The notes beneath the pieces were generated by a model. The model was not told where the DNA came from, made no database searches, and saw only the letters and a program-made list of their open reading frames with translations. The position numbers were made by a program, and so were the translations under genes. Shown here one piece after another: positions 8,318 through 15,491 of a DNA stretch of 64,000 bases (its first letter is position 1; every line of letters starts with the position of its first letter). The stretch lies in the NCBI GenBank assembly GCA_041749255.1, contig JBGTBR010000025.1:62001-126000 (forward strand), written 5' to 3'. The stretch comes from JABDLO01 sp041749255 (GTDB taxonomy: Bacteria; Bacteroidota; Bacteroidia; Chitinophagales; Saprospiraceae).

Positions 8318-8385
8318 GGGGATAAAGATATAAAGTTGAAAGTTTATTTGGTCTGAAGGTCTCAAGGTCTGAAGGTCGAAAAAAT

Positions 8386-8463
8386 GATTGTTGAATTGTT
8401 GAATTGTTGAATCGTTGATACGTTGATACGTTGAAACGTTGATATGTTGAAACGTTGATATGT
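8386..8463. repeat. GTTGAWNY octamer tract, 3' flank of four-helix copy 4
   Basis: About nine tandem octamers of the form GTTGAATT, GTTGATAC and GTTGAAAC end next to the stop of copy 4. The same octamer, inverted, lies on the other side of that gene at 8848-8877. Confidence 0.85.
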
Positions 8464-8471
8464 TTAGTTAA

Positions 8472-8831
8472 TCACTTGAGGATTGACTTTCTTAGGGCGT
8501 TTAATTTATTTGCAATCTTTTCCGTTTCTGATCTATATTCATTTAAGCTTTCAGCTTTTAGATAGTTTAAGTCATTTGCCAAAATTAACTGGCTAAGTAG
8601 TTCCATTAAACTTGAATAAGCAATACTGTAAAAATGTGCTTGATCTTTTTTCGTGGTTCGTGATGAACCTTCTGCTATATTCGAAGATACTGATAAAGCA
8701 GCTCTCCTTATTTGATTGGTTAGGCCGAACTTTTCATCATCAGGAAAATCCCGTGTATCATAATAAATCTTTTTGACAAGAACTCTCGTGTCCTGCCATA
8801 CTGTAAGATTTTCAAAGCTAAAAGAGTACAT
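8472..8831 (-). CDS. Four-helix-bundle protein, copy 4 (intact)
   Basis: This complete 119-residue member of the 23S-IVP/bAvd-like four-helix-bundle family starts with ATG at 8831. It has 'FENLTVWQDTRVLVKKIY' at the N-terminus and the core 'QIRRAALSVSSNIAEGSS' in the middle. It lies between wza and the degraded copy 5 and is bracketed by a GTTGAWNY octamer that is direct on one side and inverted on the other. There is no evidence of a regulatory or enzymatic domain. Confidence 0.85.
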   Translation of the reverse strand: MYSFSFENLTVWQDTRVLVKKIYYDTRDFPDDEKFGLTNQIRRAALSVSSNIAEGSSRTTKKDQAHFYSIAYSSLMELLSQLILANDLNYLKAESLNEYRSETEKIANKLNALRKSILK

Positions 8832-8847
8832 TTAAATTCATTTTAAG

Positions 8848-8877
8848 TTAACAAATCAACAAATCAACGCTTCAACA
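8848..8877. repeat. Inverted GTTGAWNY octamers, 5' flank of four-helix copy 4
   Basis: Read on the minus strand, this is GTTGAAGC-GTTGATTT-GTTGATTT, the same octamer as in 8386-8463 but in the opposite orientation. Confidence 0.75.
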
Positions 8878-9162
8878 TCCAAAATCAGTCCTCCTCATAA
8901 TACCCATACCCATAACCATATCCCTTACCTCTCCGCACGATCCTTTAGCGATATCCAGGTAATTTGAAAATTTCTTGTCTGATTTACACTCAAATCCTTC
9001 TGCGGCATTATTCATGATAGAAATAGAAGATGATCTTAATTGGCCAATGAATCTAAAATCTTTATCAATAGGGCCCTTTTGTGTAAGTTCATATATCCGT
9101 TTAGTAAGTTCTCTGGCTTCTTGCCATATTGTCAAATCTTCAAATTTTTCTACCTTTCCCAC
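8872..9162 (-). pseudogene. Four-helix-bundle gene, copy 5, truncated and joined to a wzc tail fragment
   Basis: The N-terminal two thirds are a normal family member ('FEDLTIWQEARELTKRIYE', then 'SSISIMNNAAEGFE' and 'IAKGSCGEVR'). At about 8932 the homology stops, where other members continue for about 35 to 40 residues. The following bases are a duplicate of the 3' end of wzc in another reading frame. The 96-residue ORF therefore ends in an artificial Met-Gly-rich tail. Its start would be a GTG (9162) lying next to a CTGCCGAAGG word. I regard it as a broken gene. Confidence 0.8.
8882..8932 (-). repeat. Duplicated wzc 3'-end fragment
   Basis: Bases 8882-8914 are identical to 4001-4033, the end of wzc, including the stop codon and YEED codons. 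The similarity continues with fewer Gly-Tyr hexamers. Read in the wzc frame, this piece encodes Gly-Lys-(Gly-Tyr)4-YEED-stop. It looks like the relic of another wzc gene or allele left by recombination. Confidence 0.85.
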
Positions 9163-9532
9163 CTGCCGAAGGTCAATTGATCACCAATATCCTTCTTCGA
9201 TGCCAGCCTTAAACAACCCTCTACTACAGGAGATTTTAACCAAGGATAGGGATAATTTACAAAATCCACCTTGATGTCATTTATACTATAAATAAGAATA
9301 CTTTTACTTTTCTTCAAGATTTTTACTTGTCCTAGCTGATTTAAAACCCAAAAATTTCCAATTCATTCAAATCGCAATTTCCAAACAAATCAATATCTAT
9401 TGAATTCCTGTGACCTATCTGCAAGGCCAATGATGTACCACCTACCAGTAAATAATCCCTTAACAATGCCTGAGCCATCAGTTCATTCAAAATTACCAGA
9501 AGTTGGGGGTTGACTGTTTGTGTGTATAACAT
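9150..9532 (-). pseudogene. AbiEii-type nucleotidyltransferase toxin remnant
   Basis: The N-terminal part (from ATG 9532) contains 'YLLVGGTSLALQIGHRNSIDIDLF', the nucleotidyltransferase signature GGTSL...R.S.DIDLF of the AbiEii/type IV toxin family. That frame stops at 9341. The homology continues in another frame ('NDIKVDFVNYPYPWL', then 'LRLASKKDIGDQL') until about 9180, where it runs into a CCTTCGGCAGGT word and then a stop at 9150. The gene thus has a frameshift near 9345-9350 and has lost everything after the 'ASKKDI' motif, roughly half its usual length. It cannot encode a full toxin. Confidence 0.82.
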
Positions 9533-9801
9533 CTAAAATCGGATTTCTTTAAGTCAAAAAGGTGGCAGAAAAATGACAAAGTCACTTCATCAAGAGCTCT
9601 CAATTTTACCGCAACATTTTTAATTTCTTCAAGTCTATAAATCTTTTGAATCAATTTCCAATCCTGCATGAGGCCATATTCCAAAACCCGTTCGATAATC
9701 AACTTTTTTGATTGAGCAAGATCGAGAGATTTCCTGTCAACATCCCAAAATAAGGACGGAGAGAAATTAGCAAATACATCGTTTTTATTGGATTTATCCA
9801 C
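9493..9801 (-). CDS. DUF6922-like partner of AbiEii toxin
   Basis: This 102-residue protein opens with 'SPSLFWDVDRKSLDL' and continues 'KKLIIERVLEYGLMQDWKLIQKIY', the pattern of the small DUF6922-type protein commonly encoded directly upstream of AbiEii-like nucleotidyltransferases in Bacteroidota. It starts at GTG (9801) and overlaps the toxin remnant by 40 bases, as expected for a coupled toxin-antitoxin operon. It looks intact although its partner is broken. I infer an antitoxin role from position only. Confidence 0.72.
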   Translation of the reverse strand: MDKSNKNDVFANFSPSLFWDVDRKSLDLAQSKKLIIERVLEYGLMQDWKLIQKIYRLEEIKNVAVKLRALDEVTLSFFCHLFDLKKSDFRCYTHKQSTPNFW

Positions 9802-10156
9802 TGATTTTATTTTTGATCACAATTTAGTGTTTCTTGGCCTTTATTGAAATGGTGCAGAATTAATTGATAAGCGTTACATGTTGAAAGATAATTGTCGGTA
9901 ACCGTTAAATGAAGTGTTAAGTACATGAAAAATTAAAAATTGGGATTATTCAAAATGACGGTGTAGCAAATGACCTCACCTCCTCAACCCCAACCTTATC
10001 CTCAGCCTCAAACTTTTTACTTCAAACTTTCTACTGACTTTCCAACCTTCGACCTTGAGAGCTTCGACCTTGAGAGCTTCGACCTTAAGACCTTGAGACC
10101 TTCGACTTTCAGACTTTAAGACTTTAAGACTTTTAGACCTTTCTACTTTCAAACTT
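9802..10156. other. Spacer with GACCTT/AGACTT words, no gene
   Basis: The left part (9802-9970) shows nothing recognisable apart from single copies of GTTAAGT-like and CAAATGAC-like words. From about 9975 to 10156 it is a dense run of 9-10 bp words of the types CTTCGACCTTGAGAG and AGACTTT, next to AACCTTATCCTCAGCC-like hexamers. An ORF across this run merely translates the repeat (LKVEALKVE). The first word unit supplies the last codons (QFES) and stop of CysNC. Confidence 0.7.
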
Positions 10157-12052
10157 TCAACTTTCAAACTGTGACCGGTGTATATATTCCAGAACCTCAT
10201 GTACACAGTCTTCGATGGGGCGGAAATCGGTTTGTAGTGTGATTTCGGCATTTTCATTTAATTCGTAAACACCATCGAAGCCGGTGAGGCCTGTGATTTC
10301 GCCTTTTTTGGCTTTAGCATACAGGCCTTTAGGGTCTCTTTGGATGGCTGTATCTCTCTCGCAGGTAACCTGAACCTCAATAAATCCTGAGGTGGGAAAT
10401 AACTTTCTGACCCTTTCCCGGTCTGATTTGAATGGGGATACAAAAGAACAAAGTACTATATTTCCATGCTCGTAGAAAAGTTTGGCCAATTCGCCTACTC
10501 TACGAATGTTTTCGGTGCGGTCTCTGTCGTTGAATCCCAGGTCAGCTGATAATCCGTGACGTATCTGATCGCCATCGAGAAGCATGGTTTGCCTGCCTTG
10601 TGACCATAGTCTTATTTCCAATGCTCTGGCAATGGAACTCTTGCCCGCTCCTGAAACTCCTGTGAACCAAATGACTAAAGGAGGATGACCATGACGCTTC
10701 TGTCTTTCCTCGCGAGAAATGTTCCAGGGCTCCCACACCACGTTAGGCGATTTTTCTTCTTTTAGGAGTTGGGTACCTCCGTTTTCTTCGGAGAGAATCC
10801 CCCGGATCATCCCGGCACCCACAGTGACATGTGAAGTGGGATCGATGATGATAAAACTCCCCGTTTCGTTGTTTATGGTATAAGGATCAAAGAATAGGGG
10901 TTTTGCTGTTGCCAGTCTGATTCTACCTATTTCATTTAGTTGCAGGGTGTCCGCATTTTCCCGATGCAGGGTATCTACATTGATTTTATAATGCAGTTTT
11001 AAAGGTACGGCCTGGATGGTTTGAGTCGTATGCATAAGCAAATATTGCTTTTGCAGATCCAGCTTATCTTCTCCCATCCAACAAATAATGGCTTCAAATT
11101 CTCTGCTGGTTTCAGGCACATTGCGGGTACGTACGATCATATCACCGCGACTGATGTCCAGATCGTCAGCGATGGTCAATGTTACAGCTTCACCGCCGTT
11201 GGCTTCCTCCAGCTGAGAAGTATATTGATGTATACCCGTCACCTTGCTTTTTAGCCTGGAAGGAAGTACCATGATGTCATCACCCATTCGAACAGACCCG
11301 GAAGCTACTGTTCCAGCAAATCCCCTGAAATCCTGATTAGGGCGAATGACGTATTGGACGGGCATTCGAAAATCGATCCGGTTTCTCCTGGAGCCCACCT
11401 GTACATTTTCCAGTTTATACATGAGGGTAGCACCATTGTACCAATCCATATGCTCGCTTTTATGAACTATATTGTCTCCAAGTAAGGCGGAAATCGGGAT
11501 GAACGATATATCATCAATATTCAGCTTCTGACTAAAGTCAGTAAATTCTTTTACTATTTCCTGAAAAACTTTCTCATCATATCCTATCAGATCCATTTTA
11601 TTAATGGCTACAACCATATGGGGTATCTGCAATAGTGATGCGATGAAGGCATGCCTTTTGGATTGAGTCAATATCCCTTTACGGGCATCGACCAGGACAA
11701 TGGCCAGATCGGCAGTAGAAGCACCCGTGACCATATTCCGTGTGTATTGAATATGTCCGGGCGTATCGGCAATGATAAATTTTCTCCTGGGTGTAGCAAA
11801 GTACCGGTAAGCCACATCAATGGTAATCTTTTGCTCCCGTTCAGCTTTGAGCCCATCCAAAAGCAAGGCCAGATTGATCTCCTCTTCACCGCTATTTCTG
11901 CTGCTTTCCGCCACCGCTTCCAGCTGATCTCTAAATATAGCCTTACTGTCGAGCAATAAACGCCCAATCAAGGTGCTTTTACCATCGTCAACGGAGCCCG
12001 CTGTTGAAAATCGTAAGAGGGAGGAGGGGTTAGCAGGTGGATTATTATTCAA
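10157..12052 (-). CDS. cysNC: Bifunctional sulfate adenylyltransferase large subunit / APS kinase
   Basis: This 631-residue fusion makes APS from sulfate (with CysD, driven by GTP hydrolysis) and phosphorylates it to PAPS. The N-terminal CysN part is an EF-Tu-like GTPase with 'GSVDDGKST' near residue 20, DTPGH near 95 and NKMD near 150. The C-terminal CysC part has the P-loop 'GVSGAGKSS' near 468 and 'LDGDQIRHGL'. An upstream in-frame TGA forces the start to a TTG at 12052 or slightly later. It lies 18 bases after cysD. No PAPS reductase or sulfite reductase is nearby, and the genes are in a capsule operon, so the PAPS is probably used for sulfation. Confidence 0.93.
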   Translation of the reverse strand: MNNNPPANPSSLLRFSTAGSVDDGKSTLIGRLLLDSKAIFRDQLEAVAESSRNSGEEEINLALLLDGLKAEREQKITIDVAYRYFATPRRKFIIADTPGHIQYTRNMVTGASTADLAIVLVDARKGILTQSKRHAFIASLLQIPHMVVAINKMDLIGYDEKVFQEIVKEFTDFSQKLNIDDISFIPISALLGDNIVHKSEHMDWYNGATLMYKLENVQVGSRRNRIDFRMPVQYVIRPNQDFRGFAGTVASGSVRMGDDIMVLPSRLKSKVTGIHQYTSQLEEANGGEAVTLTIADDLDISRGDMIVRTRNVPETSREFEAIICWMGEDKLDLQKQYLLMHTTQTIQAVPLKLHYKINVDTLHRENADTLQLNEIGRIRLATAKPLFFDPYTINNETGSFIIIDPTSHVTVGAGMIRGILSEENGGTQLLKEEKSPNVVWEPWNISREERQKRHGHPPLVIWFTGVSGAGKSSIARALEIRLWSQGRQTMLLDGDQIRHGLSADLGFNDRDRTENIRRVGELAKLFYEHGNIVLCSFVSPFKSDRERVRKLFPTSGFIEVQVTCERDTAIQRDPKGLYAKAKKGEITGLTGFDGVYELNENAEITLQTDFRPIEDCVHEVLEYIHRSQFES

Positions 12053-12070
12053 TGTTCATATTCTATTATC

Positions 12071-12961
12071 CTAAAAATACCCCAGCCGTTTTCTGTCTTC
12101 CATAGCTGATTCACTTCTTTTATCGTCGTGGCGTGTGCCTCTTTCTGTATCCAGAGCTGTTGCCACTTCTATGATAATTTCATCCAGGGTGTTGGCAGTA
12201 GATAAAACTGCTCCCGTACAAGTGGCATCTCCGATGGTGCGAAAACGAATCATCTTTTCTTCGGGATTTTCAACGGGATACCGGGTTATAAATTCAGAGT
12301 CAGACAACCATACTCCACGACGGTTAAACACTTTTCGTTTATGAGAAAAGTAAAGAGAAGGTATGTTGATCTTTTCTGCGGCGATGTACAGCCAAACGTC
12401 CATCTCTGTCCAGTTACTGATAGGGAATACCCGGAAATGTTCTCCAGGATTTTTACGGCCGTTGTAGAGGTTCCAAAGTTCGGGTCTTTGGTTTTTAGGA
12501 TCCCACTGACCAAAAATGTCGCGGTGCGAAAAGAAGCGTTCTTTGGCTCTTGCTTTTTCTTCGTCTCTGCGTCCGCCGCCCATGGCTGCATCGATCTGAT
12601 ATTTTTTTAATGTGTCCAGTAAACATATGGTTTGCAGTCCGTTTCGACTGGCTTCCGGTCCGGTTTCTTCATCTACCCTGCCCTTATCAATGCTTTCCTG
12701 CACAGAACCCACAATGAGTCTGACACCGGTCTCTTTTACAAGGGCATCTCTGAAAGCGATGGTCTCTGGAAAGTTATGACCTGTATCGATATGGATCAGG
12801 GGAAAGGGTATACGAGCCGGATAAAAAGCCTTCCTCGCAAGATGCACCATGATGATGGAATCTTTACCTCCGGAAAAAAGCAAAGCTGGCCTTTGAAATT
12901 GGGCTGCTACTTCCCGCATGACATGGATGGCTTCGTTTTCAAGTATTTTTGTAGGAAACAT
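12071..12961 (-). CDS. cysD: Sulfate adenylyltransferase small subunit
   Basis: This 296-residue ATP-pyrophosphatase-fold enzyme forms the adenylyltransferase with CysN. The PP-loop SGGKDS lies at residues 30-35. Other family features are 'HIDTGHNFPET', the basic 'GGGRRDEEKARAKER' and the C-terminal 'RGTRHDDKRSESAMEDRK'. The start is an ATG at 12961, and its leader is made of CCTTTGGCAGGTT words nearly identical to those in front of wzc. It is transcribed with cysNC. Its placement among capsule genes suggests a sulfated polymer. Confidence 0.94.
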   Translation of the reverse strand: MFPTKILENEAIHVMREVAAQFQRPALLFSGGKDSIIMVHLARKAFYPARIPFPLIHIDTGHNFPETIAFRDALVKETGVRLIVGSVQESIDKGRVDEETGPEASRNGLQTICLLDTLKKYQIDAAMGGGRRDEEKARAKERFFSHRDIFGQWDPKNQRPELWNLYNGRKNPGEHFRVFPISNWTEMDVWLYIAAEKINIPSLYFSHKRKVFNRRGVWLSDSEFITRYPVENPEEKMIRFRTIGDATCTGAVLSTANTLDEIIIEVATALDTERGTRHDDKRSESAMEDRKRLGYF

Positions 12962-12964
12962 GGT

Positions 12965-13040
12965 TGAGGTTGAGGTTTTCGCCTTTGGCAGGTTTAGAGC
13001 CTTTGGCAGGTTAAGGTTTTCGCCTTCGGCAGGTTAAGGA
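12965..13040. repeat. CCTTYGGCAGGTT word block forming the cysD leader
   Basis: Three copies of CCTTYGGCAGGTT with the spacers TAGAG and AAGGTTTTCG lie between the cysD start and the end of four-helix copy 6. The first two copies match, word for word, the block before wzc (6330-6380). Confidence 0.8.
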
Positions 13041-13404
13041 TTAGATTTCTTTCTAAGGGTATCATTTATTTTATTTATTTCATGAAGAAGATCATTGTAT
13101 TCTTGTATGAGCAAATTAGAATAAGTAGCATCAAAATAATGGATGGCTGTCCCGTACATTATATGACATTGCGTTTCATAACCAGAACCTCTGGCAACGG
13201 TGTAAAATGTATTTTATCTTTTGTGTTTTTTCTACCAAACCCTTCAGCAATATTCGCAGATACACTGTTTGCCGACCTTCTGATCTGAGAGGTAAGCCCG
13301 TAGGCTTCTTCCTTAGGCAAATCAATAGTTAATTGAAAAACTTTAATTGAAAGCTCAAGAGCTTTTTTCCAAACAGGCATTTCAGAAAAACTTGTATACT
13401 TCAT
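13034..13404 (-). pseudogene. Four-helix-bundle gene, copy 6, with a one-base frameshift
   Basis: The gene starts at ATG 13404 ('MKYTSFSEMPVWKKALEL') with the family core 'QIRRSANSVSANIAEGFG'. Homology then moves to another frame after 'KDKIHF'. Adding one T to the run at 13204-13207 restores 'HFYTVARGSGYETQ' and the frame then continues to a natural stop at 13034-13036, giving about 123 residues. The lesion is therefore a single deleted base in a homopolymer, either a real inactivation or a sequencing error. It lies between cysD and the cpsB-like gene, flanked on both sides by CGCCTTCGGCAG words. Confidence 0.85.
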
Positions 13405-13407
13405 GTG

Positions 13408-13583
13408 TTTATCGCCTTCGGCAGTCTCAAGGTCTTAAGGTCTGAAAGTCGGAAGGTCGGAAGGTTTAGTTTTTCGCCTTCGACACCTCAACCTTAACCT
13501 TAACCTCAACCTTACCCTTAACCTTATATTTATCCACAGACCTCACTATTTCATCCTCCTTAACCTTAACCTCAACCTTAACC
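13408..13583. repeat. GGTCTGAAAGTCGGAAGG and AACCTT word tract
   Basis: One CGCCTTCGGCAG word is followed by GGTCTTAAGGTCTGAAAGTC-type words and then by two runs of AACCTT/AACCTC hexamers (13490-13530 and 13560-13590). The tract separates four-helix copy 6 from the end of the cpsB-like gene. Confidence 0.75.
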
Positions 13584-14297
13584 TTAACTTTTACTACTAA
13601 ATTTTTCCACTACATCTGTGGACAACAATATCGGGTCGAGTAAATCCAGATCAGAAACACTGTGGGCATCGGTACCGATAAAGTCAATTAGGTCTTTTCT
13701 TATCCATTCTTCTGCTTTTTTTGCTATGGCGGTTCCGTATTTTCCCGCAAGACTAAGGAGATTAACCTGCATTTTTGCACCTGCATTTCGCAGGGAAACG
13801 ATCCTGTCTTCACGGATGTGGTAATAACCATATCTTTCAGGATGTGCCATCACCGGTACGTATCCCGCGATCTGAAGGTCAAAGATAAAGCTGTCAAGGT
13901 TGGGAATTTCAGAAAAAAAGCCCTGCTCTACCAGTACATGGTTTTCCTGAAAGCATAAAATATCTTTATTTTTAATCAAAATTGAAAAATATTCATCCAT
14001 GTAATATTCAGCGGCAAAATACAACTTGAGGCCAGGGATTTCAATCATTGCTTTTTCTTTCACCTTGTCAAAAGCAGCCTGGATGGTATCTCGTGAATTG
14101 GGGTAATAATCTCTGTAGATATGAGGTGTGGCTATGAGCTTTTTATAACCTAAAGCATGGTACTTATGAAGCATGGCCAGGCTTTCTTCTACAGTTTTAG
14201 GGCCATCGTCAATTCCGGGAAGCCAATGGGCATGCATATCCGTATGAAAGAGTTCCCCGGATTTATAATGGGATTTCTTTTTAAAAAATGAAATCAA
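13584..14297 (-). CDS. CpsB/CapC-type PHP-family tyrosine phosphatase
   Basis: This 237-residue manganese-dependent phosphatase probably dephosphorylates the Wzc tyrosine tail. The PHP motif 'HTDMHAHWLPGIDDGPKT' (residues 18-35) supplies the metal-binding histidines. 'ATPHIYRDYYPN', 'MAHPERYGYY' and the final 'IGTDAHS' complete the set. No ATG is available near the N-terminus and an in-frame stop lies just upstream, so translation seems to begin at TTG (14297). It is the last gene before the region invaded by four-helix-bundle copies. Confidence 0.88.
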   Translation of the reverse strand: MISFFKKKSHYKSGELFHTDMHAHWLPGIDDGPKTVEESLAMLHKYHALGYKKLIATPHIYRDYYPNSRDTIQAAFDKVKEKAMIEIPGLKLYFAAEYYMDEYFSILIKNKDILCFQENHVLVEQGFFSEIPNLDSFIFDLQIAGYVPVMAHPERYGYYHIREDRIVSLRNAGAKMQVNLLSLAGKYGTAIAKKAEEWIRKDLIDFIGTDAHSVSDLDLLDPILLSTDVVEKFSSKS

Positions 14298-14385
14298 GAA
14301 AATGTTTTTTCAAAAAATGAAATGACACAAAAAAGCTTATAGGAAGAAAGCATAACAATCATCTGTTTTATAAAGTCCATCTAAA

Positions 14386-15420
14386 CTAATTTGTGTAGTA
14401 CGACCTGTACCACTCTACAAACCGGGATAGTCCAGTGTCAAGTGGTGTTGTTGGTCTGTAATCATAGTCTCTTGCGAGAGCCGATACATCGGCATCAGTT
14501 CGATATACATCCCCTGCCTGCATTGGCATCATTTTATACTGAGCTTTTTTATTCAGCTTTTCTTCCATACAATGGATAAAGTCCATAAGCTTGACAGGAT
14601 GGTGATTACCTATGTTGTAAAGGGTATAGGGTATTTGATTTTTATAAAAACCCGGTTTTTTGAGAATAACCTGAATTACCCCTTCGATGATATCATCGAT
14701 ATACGTAAAATCTCTATACAAATCACCGTTATTGAATACTTTAATAGGTTCTCCTTTTAATATAGAGCGTGCGAATAAAAAAGTTGCCATATCTGGCCTT
14801 CCCCAAGGCCCATATACCGTAAAAAATCGCAGACCTGTAGTAGGAAGATTATAAACATTACTATAAGTAAAGGCCATCAACTCATTGCTTTTCTTAGTAG
14901 CAGCATATAGACTAACAGGATGATCTACCCGGTCATCTTCACTTAGTGGTCCAGAATCAGTATTTCCATATACAGATGAACTGGAAGCGTAGATTAAATG
15001 ATCGATTTTGTGTTGCCTGCAAGCCTCCAGAATATGGAAATAACCTACCACATTGGTATGAATATATACGCCAGGATTGTCAATTGAGTATCTCACTCCT
15101 GCCTGAGCTGCTAGATGAGCAACTTTGTCAAACTTGTTTTTCTCAAATATACTGAAAAGGCCTTTTTCATCTGTCAGGTCAATGCGATTAAAAGTGAAGT
15201 TTTTATTGGTTTCGCTTGTAACTTCGGTTTGATGAAGGAAATGTTCTGCACGGGTATCAATTCCAAGTTCCTTTAGCCTGTCGAGTTTTAACCTGACATC
15301 ATAGTAAGCATTTAAATTGTCAATACCATATACTTGGTACCCCAGATCCAAAAGTCGCTTACACAAATGAAACCCGATGAATCCGGCAGCCCCTGTTACA
15401 AGAATATTTTTTGAAACCAT
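14386..15420 (-). CDS. UDP-glucuronate 4-epimerase-like SDR enzyme
   Basis: This 344-residue extended short-chain dehydrogenase has GAAGFIG at residues 10-16, 'YASSSSVYG' and Tyr172-xxx-Lys176. The N-terminal 'GIDNLNAYYDVRLKLDRL' is characteristic of UDP-glucuronate epimerases (CapI/LpsL), which make UDP-galacturonate for capsules. A UDP-glucose 6-dehydrogenase that supplies the substrate is encoded upstream in the same operon. The exact epimer specificity is inferred from family resemblance. Confidence 0.85.
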   Translation of the reverse strand: MVSKNILVTGAAGFIGFHLCKRLLDLGYQVYGIDNLNAYYDVRLKLDRLKELGIDTRAEHFLHQTEVTSETNKNFTFNRIDLTDEKGLFSIFEKNKFDKVAHLAAQAGVRYSIDNPGVYIHTNVVGYFHILEACRQHKIDHLIYASSSSVYGNTDSGPLSEDDRVDHPVSLYAATKKSNELMAFTYSNVYNLPTTGLRFFTVYGPWGRPDMATFLFARSILKGEPIKVFNNGDLYRDFTYIDDIIEGVIQVILKKPGFYKNQIPYTLYNIGNHHPVKLMDFIHCMEEKLNKKAQYKMMPMQAGDVYRTDADVSALARDYDYRPTTPLDTGLSRFVEWYRSYYTN

Positions 15421-15491
15421 TAAGCTAAAGTGATCACGTTGTCCAAATTTATGTTTTTAGCTTGCTTTTCTTCCTGGATCATGGTTCATCT

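Noticed and set aside
8872..9162. The Met-Gly-rich end of copy 5 as a metal-binding tail
   Set aside because: The residues come from the wzc repeat read in a shifted frame, so the tail is a by-product of the fusion.
9976..10257. A 93-residue minus-strand frame reading LKVEALKVEALKVE
   Set aside because: It overlaps the end of CysNC in another frame and otherwise translates a GACCTTGAGAGCTTC word tract. It has no family resemblance.
11668..11967. A 99-residue frame within cysNC
   Set aside because: It lies inside a well supported CysNC reading frame and shows no independent family features.
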